Below are positions 22,781 to 34,200 of a stretch of 64,000 nt of DNA, in pieces. The translations under genes were made by a program, and so were the position numbers. Source of the DNA: Trifolium pratense. Its lineage: Eukaryota > Streptophyta > Magnoliopsida > Fabales > Fabaceae. The stretch's first letter is position 1. Every line of letters begins with the position of its first letter. The stretch is taken from the NCBI RefSeq assembly GCF_020283565.1, contig NC_060062.1:5617322-5681321 (forward strand), read 5' to 3'. The notes beneath the pieces are model-generated. The model was given only the letters and a program-made list of their open reading frames with translations, had not been told where the DNA came from and did no database searches.

Positions 22781-23164
22781 CAATTGAAAATACTCATAAG
22801 AGAAGTTCAAAGGGTTGAAAATGCAAGAGGGTATTGGATGCTTGAAATCTTTGCAAAAGCTTTAGTTTTTGGAAGCAGATCATGGTGGAATAGTCCTTAT
22901 GCAAGAGCTCAAAATGTTGAAATAGGCATAAGATGTGTGAAGACAGAACATGGAAATGAATTATGTGTTGCAATACAAGAGATGGAATTCCTTGAATCTC
23001 TAAATATTACTGCTAAAGACGGGGAAGAAATGAACTTGGATTTGGCACCAGCTCCATGCAATCTTAGAGTGGTCAATTTGAAAGCTAGACTAACCACGTT
23101 ACCTAATTGGATTCACCGTACTGAAATTCTATCTGAAATATTTCTTCCAATCTCATTCCATTAA
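22770..23164 (+). pseudogene. NLR leucine-rich-repeat fragment
   Basis: The plus frame contains IGIRCVKTEHGNELCVAIQE, MEFLESLNITAKDGEE and VVNLKARLTTLPNWI. In CC-NB-LRR (RPM1-like) resistance proteins this series is part of the LRR domain, where xLxLxGRLxxLPxWI is a hallmark. No NB-ARC or coiled-coil part is present upstream, and the match stops soon after the LRR motif. It is an isolated decayed fragment of an intracellular immune receptor gene, roughly 125 of the usual 900 or more residues. Confidence 0.65.
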
Positions 23165-23169
23165 AATGT

Positions 23170-23850
23170 CTCATTTAATTTCTTTCTTACAATCCTCCAT
23201 ATCCCATTGATATGAACAAGACATTTTAGATCTGAGATTTACTTTTGCTATGAACACAGTCATTTAAATTCTTTCTTCATATCCTCCATATCCCACCGTA
23301 CGGCGTCTATTATTTGTACAGATCCAGTGGGATTTTTTCGTTTGTGCTTCAGATCTGTTATTTTGTTTTTGTTTTGCTTTTAAATATGTTGAATGTTTAA
23401 ATCTGATTTATTTATTTTTTATGCTATTAACACTGTGGAAGTGTGTGTGAAGAAGAAATTGATCTTCAATTTCAGAGATAATTAAGTCTTTGCCCAGAAA
23501 ATTGACATTGCAGCATGTTGAAGAAGAAGATAAACAGTGTATATACGTTGTTGATGAAGAAGATAACATAGTGTTTTCTTATTTTTTATTTGTTCATATT
23601 AGAGAATGGGCCATTCACAGCCCGCAAAAAGTTTGGCCCAAATTGATAATTTTTTGGGGTGTTTAAGTCATGGTATCTTAACACAACAATAAAAAAAGAA
23701 ATAATGCTGAATGGCTCGCCTGGCCCAAAATTAGTTTGATTGGTTTACTTTTTTGTAAAAGAATGATTTTTTGTTACTTAATTTTTGCAAGCACAATACA
23801 CCTAATTTTATTTTATTTTTTTGTAATTGCTCCTGTAAAAAGATAGTATT
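23170..23850. other. Intergenic region, nothing recognised
   Basis: T-rich spacer between the NLR fragment and the Mutator-like element. No repeat partner or coding frame is seen. Confidence 0.4.
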
Positions 23851-23852
23851 AA

Positions 23853-24980
23853 TTATTATAAGGCTTAAATATGAAAACGGTCTCTGTAATTACGGTTTGT
23901 TTTGATTTTAGTCCTGCAAAAAAAAAGTTTGATTTTAGTCCTGCAAAATATCAAAACTTTTAGAAAGGTCCTTGAGGTGATTTTTTGGCTGACATGTCAA
24001 GTAATTGATGATTTGGCAGATGCTGACTAGGATTTTTGATGGCGTGGAATTAACATGTCATTTTCATTTAAAAAAAATGAAAAATAACATGTCAGATTTT
24101 TAAAAATAAATAAATTGAAAAATAGAAATAGAAAATTAATACACTACCAAAAAAAGTTAATATATTAGATTTCAAAAAAATAAAATATATTAAATTATCA
24201 AAATAGAAGAAAGAAATCACACAAAGAAGAAAAACACAAGGAAGAAAGGGGCAAAAATTAGGGTTCTTGGATCAAAGCTGCAATTGAAGGACAAATCACG
24301 CAAAGAAGAAAGAACATGTCGAGTGGCAAAGGTGGTTCGTCTTCTTCAGTTTTTGTTGCAAAAAAGCTTCATGTGTGTGGGTATCAAATACCCATGGTGA
24401 TGTACAAAGCCAACATTAGAAAACGAAATTACAAAAACAAAATTGAGGAAGTAGAACTCTGCGATTTGAAAGGGGTGAACAAAAACTCTTTCTCATCCTA
24501 ACTTTCAATTTCAATTAACCTTTTTACCGTCAAAATAAAATTAACCCCTCCGTGGTTTGAAGAATATGAACAAAAACTGTGTTTTTCTTCTTTGCGTGAT
24601 TTATTTCTTCTATTTTGATAAAAAAAAATAAAAATCTAATATGTTTTTTAATTTAATATATTAACTTTTATTTTGGTAAGTGTATTAATTTTCTATTTCT
24701 ATTTTTCAATTTATTTATTTATTTATAAAAATCTGACATGTTATTTTCCATTTTTTTATTTTTAAATGAAAATGACATGTTAATTCCACATCATAAAAAA
24801 TCCTAATCAGCATTTGCCAAATCATCAATTACTTAACATGTCAGCCAAAAATTCCCCGAAGGATATTTTTAAAAGTTTTGGTATTTTGCAAGGACTAAAA
24901 TCAAATTATTTTTTGCAGGGGCTAAAATCAAAACAAGCCGTAATTGCAGGAACTGTTTTCATATTTAAGCCTTATTATAA
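23853..24980. mobile_element. 1.1-kb Mutator-like non-autonomous element with 9-bp TSD
   Basis: The element spans 23862-24971. Its termini are GGCTTAAATATGAAAACGGT and the inverse ACTGTTTTCATATTTAAGCC. Beyond the first 20 bases the inverted similarity continues far inward (tagtcctgcaaaa.., taacatgtca.., ctatttttcaatt..), so most of it can fold back on itself. The 9-bp sequence TTATTATAA sits on both sides (23853-23861 and 24972-24980), the duplication length expected for Mutator-superfamily transposition. The core between the arms holds a short open frame at 24316-24501. No transposase is present. Confidence 0.85.
24316..24501 (+). pseudogene. Short ORF inside the Mutator-like element (GRF finger-like?)
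   Basis: 61 residues: MSSGKGGSSSSVF then KKLHVCGYQIPMVMYKANIR. In plant genomes many short transposon-associated proteins start Met-Ser-Ser-Gly/Ser-rich and then carry a GRF-type zinc finger (CxCG..P). Here only one CG pair and a distant Cys remain, so a degraded GRF finger is a tentative reading. No expression signal is visible. Confidence 0.3.
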
Positions 24981-25020
24981 ATACAGGGCAAATATAAAAA
25001 TATATTATTTTGGAAATTTT

Positions 25021-25062
25021 TTGTTTAGGGTTTGAGGTGGTTTGGGGTTTAGGGTTTGGGTG
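25021..25062 (+). repeat. Telomere-like TTTAGGG cluster
   Basis: Three TTTAGGG or near units occur within about 40 bp, directly right of the Mutator-like element. Too short to be more than an interstitial telomere-like tract. Confidence 0.5.
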
Positions 25063-25718
25063 AAATTTATTTTTCTACACACTAAAAAAAATTGATTCCA
25101 TTAAAGAAAATAGAAAATATATGATTTTTAATTATATTTAAAAAGATCGAGTTTGCCATACTGATGAGCTAATAAAAAATTCGGAAAACAAATAACAAAT
25201 ATTTGATAATGAATTTTCTATGTTAAAGATTTGTTTTGTTTTAATTAGGTAGTGTTGTTGGTTTATATTAATTATTTTACAATACTTTTAAATCTTTGGA
25301 TTTAATGAAACTAATGGATGAGATTTGCAATTTTGACACTTCGGTGTCATTTGATCTTGACATTTTTTTTAACAAATATAAAAAAATATTATCAATCGTC
25401 AGTTGGTTTAATGGTGATTCACGCTGAATTTGGTAAAGAGAATCACAGTTCAATCCAACGTAATTGCGATTGGGAGGACTAAACATGACATCTTCTTCAT
25501 GTCTTCCTTTTGAACCTTTTGAAGATATACTCAACACCGAATGAATTTTAAGTGAAAATTAAGGGCCGCGAAAAACATTTGTTATTTTCATGGGCAAAAA
25601 AGAGTTCTTATGGAGCATTTGTATCAGATTATGTTAATAAAATTAAAAACATGAATACAAAAAAGCAAGCAAAAATTTCAAAATTTCAAAAAAATTATCA
25701 TATACTAAAAAATTATCG

Positions 25719-25992
25719 CTGATAAAAAATTCAAAATAATTATCATATGTGACACAAGTTTTTACTAATAAAAATTTCAAAAAAAAAATAATATTTTACA
25801 CGGGGTAAATTGTAACTGATATATAAATTTAACTCATATACCGGATAAATTCTCACTGATAAAAAATTCAAAATAATTATCATGTGACACAAGTTCTTAC
25901 TAATAAATTTTTTTTTTTTAAAAAAAACTATTTTACACAGGGTAAATTCTTACTGATATATAAATTTTAACTATCATATACCGGATAAATTT
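25719..25992. repeat. Tandem duplication, about 137-bp unit
   Basis: 'ctgataaaaaattcaaaata..' starts at 25719 and again at 25856. Each unit carries 'acacaagtt.ttactaata', a poly-A/T run, 'ttttacac.gggtaaatt' and 'taccggataaatt'. Confidence 0.85.
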
Positions 25993-26292
25993 TAAGGGAT
26001 ATACGTTTTTTCTTTGTTCAAAACGCGAAACTGCAGATGGCGCGTCCTTCGAAGACTGTAAAAGTTGAACGTCTACTGCTGCAAAAGTTGGACATCTGCA
26101 GATTCTTTTTAAGAACGTGGGCCTGACTTTGGCGCGTCCAGATTCTTTTTAATTATGCTTTCATTTTTCTGGGACTTGCCTATAAATAAATGTCTCTTCT
26201 CTTTATTTTTATTCAACCACACCTCATTGTAACTTCAACAAACTGATCTATATTTTATTCATTTTACACAAACTGTTCCGTTTTTATTCATT

Positions 26293-26896
26293 TTAGCTAG
26301 TGTATGTTTTCACTGGAGCAACAGGCTCTGGAATAGGTTGAAAATATATGTCCTGGTCGCACTCTTTGGCTAAAGCAGCCTTGGCAATACATAGGAATGC
26401 AGCCTCAACATTGAGGTCCTCTTTTGCAGATGTCTCAAAGTAAGGAATATTCCCTTTTGAAGTACACCAGTCCTTTGCTTTCTTCTCAGAAACCACTTGA
26501 TTATTTCCGCCATCGATATCAATTTTGTTTCCAAGCAATGTAAATGGAAAAGTCTTTGGATCAGAAGGGTTTGCCTGTTTGAGAAACTCCTCATGCCAGT
26601 TTTCAAGTGTATCAAATGACTTCATGACATTAACATCATAGACTAGAACACAGCAATCTGCCCCTCTATAAAATGCAACACCAAGACTTTGAAATCTGCC
26701 CTGCAGTGTCCCATATTTGTAGAGTAACGAGTCTGTGATCAATCTGCAGTTCTTTAGTGACAAAATCAGCACCAATTGTAGCTTTATATTGTTGACTAAA
26801 CTTCTGGTGGACATATTGATTCATCAGTGAAGTTTTTCCATCCCCACTGTCTCCAAGAACGATGACTTTGAGCAAGGTTCGTATGCGCAATGCCAT
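26293..26896 (-). pseudogene. RAB7-type small GTPase retrocopy, frameshifted
   Basis: Rab7/RABG3 proteins drive late endosome to vacuole traffic. The minus strand encodes [20 protein letters not shown], switch I/G2 (ATIGADF), WDTAGQ, then in another frame [30 protein letters not shown], ending [10 protein letters not shown]. Defects: five bases are missing between WDTAGQ and the following F, removing the catalytic-region Glu of DTAGQE and shifting frame; the P-loop has Asp where Val is usual (GDSGDGKT); and the stop precedes any C-terminal Cys motif, so no prenylation site remains. Normal Rab7 genes carry several introns while this copy has none, pointing to a retroposed copy. The phrase 'ccattgatttagggattcaa' recurs at about 27313-27334 upstream. 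Confidence 0.85.
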
Positions 26897-26899
26897 TGA

Positions 26900-28230
26900 T
26901 TTAGGGATTCAAAATCTACTTTACTATTCTATGAGATTTTTTCAAATCCTCAATACATAAAAGAACACCAACAACACATCAGTGGAGTGAATTAAAACAA
27001 CAACCAACACATCTATAAAGGCATATCATAGAGCATAACTTCACAACCAACCCACACAACGAATGACAAGTTCAAAATATCAAGCAGCAACTAACACCAA
27101 CACAAATCAATCAATGGTATAAGCACTTGAGTACACACCTGGGCAAAAGTTTCAATCACACAGATTAGGGCGATTATGGTTGTCCTTCAATAACCGATTC
27201 TGTCGTCGACCTCCGATTCTGTCCTTCAATGGCAATTATGGTTGTCCTTTTTGACTTCTCACACAAACGTTCGATCTATATGGAACTTGGAACTTCAGCA
27301 CCTCTCGATCTATATGCCATTGATTTAGGGATTCAATTTCTGGAAATTTTGAGAAAAATATTTCTTTTGCAATTTTTTTACACTTAATTGAATTTTCAGA
27401 ACACTTAAATTTCTTTCTCTATTTTTTTATAGTTAAATTAATGCCATATAGGCTGGGGTAATAACAAATTTAATGAAGTTTGAGTCATTTTATAATTAAC
27501 CAATATATAATTTAATAAAATGGTGGACTTGATATGTAATATATAAAAAGATGATTTTTTTATTAATTTAAAAACAAAAACAATTGCCTATAGCAGGTAC
27601 TTTTCCTTGTGCACCGTGAAAGATTTCTTTCACTCTTTCATAATAGACCTTGCCAAAACAATATTCTTGTGCACGATAAACAGAGCCTAAGCAACCCACC
27701 TTATATAACCGATAAAACTAATTACAACAATAACCCACTATCAGAAAACATTTAGCATAGATCCTAACCTATAAAAACTCGCATAAAAGAAAATTAAGAT
27801 ATAACATAACTCATTGTGATCTTGATACATTATCAAGCAACAAATAGAGTTTGCAAATAGAGTTTGCAGGAATCATTTAGCATAATTATACCCACATGGT
27901 TGTTAAAAAAAAATGTTACAAAATCTCAAAACCAATAGCCGCACAAAATTATGAAAAAAAAATAGGTCAAGAAGAGATTTGGTGTCACTGATAATGGACC
28001 TAATTTTACAATATCATCTAATTCCGAAATATACAGCCTAGTTATGGTAAAATATATGATACACAATAAAAAAAAACTGATTGGTAGGACTCAGGTAGTA
28101 ATAACTGTATTAAAAATAGCTAGTAATCAAATTGGGGAGTCAGCAAAGGCACATCAGAAACAATCAATCACCAGAGACAAAATTTGGATTTTCACACTGT
28201 CCCAACCAAATGCTTTTATGCCAACGGGAC
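26900..28230. other. Spacer between the RAB7 retrocopy and the COPB2 3' end
   Basis: No gene is seen. Around 27140-27345 a less AT-rich stretch may derive from the 5' leader of the RAB7 source transcript. The COPB2 3' untranslated region should lie just below 28231. Confidence 0.35.
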
Positions 28231-31200
28231 TCATTCTTTATTTGTACTCAACTCTTCATCAGCCTCGTTGCCATTAACGAGAACTGCACCATCAGTAGAA
28301 TCTTCTTGGCTTCCTTCCTCTCCGTTTTGTTCTACCTGCTCATCGGTATAATCTTCTCCATTTTCCTCTTCATGCTCCTCTCTATAATCCTCATCTCCAT
28401 TTTGTTCAATCAACTGTACCAAGAGGACATAAAAACAACATAAAGTAATAGTCCAATACGAAACACAGACAATCAATAGTAATTGTAGATTTTTATTTTC
28501 ATTGCAGACAAACGTTTATGAGAACTGCAGGAAACAGCATCGTGAGTATCAGAAACAGAAGAATGTTTAAAGCTTAAGGTTCAGATTCATGTAAAATGAT
28601 TTTGCTCATTCATATTTTGATGTGTACTAATATCTGCTTCCCATGTAATAATAAAATTTAACCAAGTATGAAGTATATAAGATCACATATATGGACTGTT
28701 GATAGGCACGTGCCACATGAGAAATTAGTAAATGTTGCAACCAAAGGACCCAAGGTGTGGAGAGTGTATTCTAGAAGGGGTACTAAGGTAAAACGTGGCT
28801 AGTTGGTTATTATGTGTGACGTGTATCAGAGAGAGAGCCAATGCAACGTTGCTTCCTAAATATAAGGAGAGGGGGTGAGAATGTTGAGACCTACCTTTTG
28901 ATTATTGTTGAGATAGTATTATGGATAGATAGCTTGATGCTATCTATAGGAGCGTAGCTCTAGGCAGAATCTTGGGAAGAGATTTCCATTCTGTAAACAC
29001 TTTTCCATTTGTTATTAATAAAAAGCTCTCTTTTTTCCTTAATTTGTTCTGAAGTGTTCATAAACTTTGTTATATTGATACTATCAATTTGGTCCGACCT
29101 ACCGGATTCCTTGACGGGAATCAGTGAATGTCGGCGAGAAAAGTAACACCGGCAGCGTTTTCGAAGATGGAGGGTAGAGTTGAATCGTTAGAGAGTGAGA
29201 TCTCTGTTGTTAGAACAACACTCGCTGATGTACAGAATGCGGTGAAGGAGAATCACGCGAGCCTGTTAGCGATGTTGGAAAAGTGTTTGGGAAAGACAAC
29301 GCAAGAAGATGAAGGGAGTGCGAGCTTATCGGTGAAAGCTCCAAAGGCGGTGGATCGTGTCTCACTAGAGAAAAAGAAGTATACAGAAGGGTCGATGAGT
29401 GGACTCGAAGGTGATGCGATGACGGAATTTTGTCAATCCGTCAGAAGGTAGAGCTACCGGCGTTTGACGGTGAAGATCCGGCTGGGTGGATCTCACGTGC
29501 CGAAGTCTATTTCAAGGTTCAGGATACGGATCCAGAGGTGAGGGTGAACCTGGCCCAGTTGTGTACGGAAAGATCCACGATTCATTTTTTCAACTCGTTG
29601 ATCGGGGAAGAAGATGAATTGACGTGGGATCGTTTGAAGGAAGCGTTATTGGAACGATACGGAGGACATGGTGATGGGGACGTGTACGAGCAGTTAACAG
29701 AGTTGAAGCAAGATGGAACGTTGGAGGAATATATTACAGAGTTTGAGTATCTCACTGCACAGATACCCAAACTTCCTGACAAGCAATTTTTGGGATATTT
29801 CTTGTATGGGTTGAAAGGAGAAATCAAAGGGAAGGTACGAATTTTGGCTGCTTTAGGTGATTTGAATCGTACCAAATTACTGCAGGTGACCAGAGCTGTA
29901 GAAAGAGAAGTCAAAGGAGGAAGTGGGTCTAATTTCCAACGTTGGCCTAGATCTGGGTTTGGCCCAAATCGTTCCAACTCTTTTGGAAGGGGTAAGAGTA
30001 GCAATTTTGACTGGGTGTTTGTGAAAGGAAAAGAAGCAGGAGGTTCTAGAGGGCCATCTATTGGGACAAGGAATGAAAATCAAGCCCAACATGAGAAAAA
30101 AAGAAATGGGCCTCGTGATAGAGGTTTTACCCGTCTACCTTATCAGGGGCTTATGGATAGAAGGAAGGCGTTGTGTTTTAAATGTGGGGGTGCATTTCAC
30201 CCTATGCACCAATACCCTGATAGTAGAAGTAGAGGGAGCAGAAGAGGAGGAAGGCGGAGAGGTGAGTATATTGGAGTTGAGTCACATTCACATAGCACAC
30301 GAAAATCACCAAACAGTGAAGTTTCAAGGTTGATTCGTGGGGTTCCTGTTCTTGTGTTGGTAGACAGTGGAGCTACACATAATTTCATTTCTCAGAAATT
30401 AGTGTACAAAATGGAATGGCCAGTACTTGAAACACCATAAATGAAAATCAAGTTAGGAGATGGGTTTCAAACGTCTACAAAGGGGGTGTGCAGAAATTTA
30501 GACATGTGCATTGGAGAGTTTCAATTGAAACCAGATCTGCACCTGTTTGAATTAGGAGGAATTGATGTAGTGTTGGGAATGGAATGGCTCAAAACATTGG
30601 GAGATACAATTATGAACTGGAGGAAGCAGAACATGAGATTTTGGACGAATCAGAAAAGGATTACACTTCATGAAACAGGAGGAGGTGACAAACTAGTGGT
30701 GGCTTTACAAAGTATATTGAGGAAAGGAAAGCGTGAGACTCATGGAGGAGTTTGGGGTATAGAAAAACAAATGAAAAGAGAGGAACGAGTTTTATCAGTA
30801 TTGCAACAGAAGGAATTAAAAGAGCTGCTTCAAAGTTTTTCTCCAATTTTCAAGGAGCCATCTGGATTACCCCCAAAGAGAGACGGGGAACATGCTATCA
30901 ACCTTGTAGAAGGGCAAAATGCTGTGAATGTTAGGCCTTATCGATATCCCCACCACCATAAGAATGAGATAGAAAAGCAGATCAAAGAAATGTTAGCAAT
31001 TGGTATTATTCGACACAGCACAAGTTCGTTTTCAAGCCGTGGTATTAGTGAAGAAGAAAGATTCTTGGAGGATGTGTATAGACTATCGTGCCTTGAATAA
31101 AGTGACTGTTCCTGATAAATTCCCAATACCAGTCATTGAAGTATTGCTTGATGAGCTTAATGGAGCCAGGTTTTATTCTAAACTTGATCTTAAATCAGGG

Positions 31201-34200
31201 TATCATCAAGTAAGAGTTAAAGAGGAGGATGGATGTGTATAAAACTGCTTTTCGTACACATGAAGGGCATTATGAATTTTTGGCCATGCCCTTTGGCCTT
31301 ATGAATGCTCCTTCCACATTCCAAGGTCTTATGAATGATGTTTTTAGAGAATTTCTAAGAAAGTTTGTCTTGGTTTTCTTTGATGACATACTAGTTTATA
31401 GTACTAGTTGGGAGTCATATGAAGCATTTAAAGCATGTCTTACAGCTACTGTTGAGTAATGGGCTAGTTGCTAATAAAAAGTGCCATTTTCTCAAAGGAC
31501 AGTAGACTATTTAGGACATTTAATATCTGAAGAGGGGGTATCTGTGGACCCCAGTAAGGTGGAAAGTGTGATCCAATGGCCAATACCCAAAAATGTTAAA
31601 GGAGTTAGGGGGTTTTTGGGTTTGACTGGATACTATAGGAAATTCATAAGAGATTATGGGAAGATTAACCATTAACTGAGCTTACCAAGAAGGATAACTT
31701 TTCATGGGGAAAGGAAGCTCAAGAAACATTTGAGATGTTAAAGGTTAAGCTCACAGATCAGAAGAGCTTAAAAAAATTGATGCAGCAAGGAATAGTCACT
31801 GCGGAGCAGCAAAACTGGGCTGCTAAGTTGATTGGCTATGATTTTGACATTGTTTACAAGCAAGGAAAATTAAATAAAGGTCCTGATGCTCTCTCTAGGA
31901 TGGGTGAAGAGGTGGAATTAATAGCTATAGCTTCTTATTGGCTGGATAAGGCGAAACATGATGAGAAATTGCAAAAAATTATTCAGGATTTGCAATTAGA
32001 TCCAGTTTCTAGGCCTGGGTTTGAATATCAACAAGAGTGCTTTTGTATGAAGGAAGGTTGGTTATTGCTAGTAACTCAGCATTAATTCCCAAGCTGTTGC
32101 AGGAGTTTCATTCAACTCCTCAAGGAGGACATTCTGGTTTTTACAAAACCTGAAGAGTGGCTGCTAATGTGTATTGGGTGGGTATGAAAAGTAAGATTCA
32201 AGAATTTGTACGAAGTTGTGATGTGTGCCAGAGGCAGAAGTATTTAACTTCTTCACCAGGAGGATTATTGCAACCCTTGCCCATACCAAGTCAAATATGG
32301 GAGGATATTTCCATAGATTTTATCACAGGGTTACCAAAATCAAAAGGTTATGAAACCATATTGGAGGTGGTGGACATATTGTAAAAATATTCTCATTTCA
32401 TACGTCTCAAACACCCTTATACTGCTAGGAGTTTGGCTGAAGTATTTAGTAAGGAGGTTACTAAATTACATGATATTCCACTATCCATTGTGAGTGACAG
32501 AGACCCCATTTTTATGAGTAGTTTTTGGAAGAAGCTATTTAAACTACATGAGACTCAACTCAAAATGAGTACAGCTTATCATCCTGAATCTGATGGGCAA
32601 ACTGAGGTTCTGAATAGATATTTGGAAACATACCTGAGGTGTTTTATAGCAGATCAGCCAAAGACATGGATCCATTGGGCAGAATATTGGTTTAATACCA
32701 CATTTCATTCTGCCACTGAACAAGCCACGTGGGAAGATTTAATTTTGATAAAGAGTCAGTTTCCCTCTTTTAACCTTGAGGACAAGGTTATGGCTGAAGG
32801 AGAGGGTATTGATAGGTACGTGCCACATGAGCAATTAGTAAATGTTGCAACCAATGGACCCAAGGTGTGGAGAGTGTATTCTAGAAGGGGTACCAAGGTA
32901 AAACGTGGCTAGTTGGTTATTATGTGTGACGTGTATCAGAGAGAGACAGCCAATGCAAGTTGCTTCCTGAATATAAGGAGAGGGGGTGAGAATGTTGAGA
33001 CCTACCTTTTGATTATTGTTGAGATAGTATTATGGATAGATAGCTTGATGCTATCTATAGGCAGGATCTTGGGAAGAGATTTCCATTCTGTAAACACTTT
33101 TCCATTTCTTATTAAAAAAAAGCTCTCTTTTTTCCTTAATTTGTTCTGAAGTGTTCATAAACTCTGTTATATTGATACTGGTTTGTATCAACTGTTGAGT
33201 GCCAATTAGGGGTGCACAAGGGTCAATTTGTGATGGATTTGACCAAACTTGTTAGCTGAACCAATCACATTTCCTCAGTTCGGGTTCGGGGTCAAAAAGC
33301 ATAGCTTCATTTCCAAACCCAACTTGGTGATGAGCATGACCCTTTGGGTTGGGACATCAAATCATGAACTACAAAATATTTATGAAACCACTTTGGCTTT
33401 GTCGGTTCAAGTTCAATCTAAACTACAAGCAAAACCAAATGCTTTTAGGATTGGGAAGTCGGGTTGATCATATTGATTCGTCCCCGCAATTACTTCTAGT
33501 GCTAATCACCGGAGTATTTAGAAGTTCCTATTTTGTTTTCCTTCTCAAGTTTGGATAGAAGGGGGTTCAATGTCACTCTTGTTTTTAGCTTCTAATACAC
33601 ACAATTACGAAAGAACTGGCCATATACGAATTGTCTGTTACTTTATTTTAATGAAAATTGTCTAAAGAAATCATCACGAGTCTATCAATTCAAATGATCC
33701 ATTAACAGACATCTTGATTAAGTCTATAAGGGGAGCATTTGACTTATATGGTTTAGCTTCAGGGGAGTGTTGGAAAGAGCATAATGACTATGGGAATTAT
33801 AGTAGAGTTTAAAGCTTTAGGGTTGAAATCATGTACAGTGATTTAACTCATTCATGTACTTATGAAGTTGCACTAGCATTTATTTACTTGTATTCATAAT
33901 GAGAAGTGTATATAATATCAAATCTGCTAAGTGTATGTCTCTCAAGCATTCATTCTATCTTTATTTTTCTTCACAAATTTTCAAGTTGAACATTTAGATA
34001 ACTTTTGTATCGTGTTAACCGTATAGTTAGTATACCTCGTGACTAGAGTCCCCATTCTCAAGAGGCTGATCCCCTTCTTCGATCTGCATATTTCTGAAAG
34101 CATCAACAAGGGTGACATGTGATTTACCAGTGTGGTTAACGTACTCCTCTGCAGGATGGTAAATACCCCTATCATAAAAGAATGTAATTAATTAATCAAA

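Larger units (their letters stand above)
28882..33190 (+). mobile_element. Decayed Ty3/gypsy retrotransposon in COPB2 last intron
   Basis: Lies antisense to COPB2. LTRs 28882-29086 and 32993-33190 flank an internal region of about 3.9 kb, with a candidate primer site just after the 5' LTR (tttggtccgacc, tRNA not identified). Domain order is gag, zinc knuckle, protease, reverse transcriptase, remnant RNase H, integrase, which is the Ty3/gypsy order. The internal region is shorter than a complete element because part of RNase H and the end of integrase are missing. Not autonomous. Confidence 0.88.

Noticed and set aside
28231..28476. Short acidic minus-strand frame as a stand-alone small gene
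   Set aside because: An AG acceptor at 28414 and phase-matched joining to the 34036 donor show that it is the last COPB2 exon.
28695..29086. A 390-bp 5' LTR starting at 28697
   Set aside because: Not excluded, but the purine-rich tract before 28882 and the coding content of 32808-32911 favour a 205-bp LTR with an extra pol-tail copy to its left.
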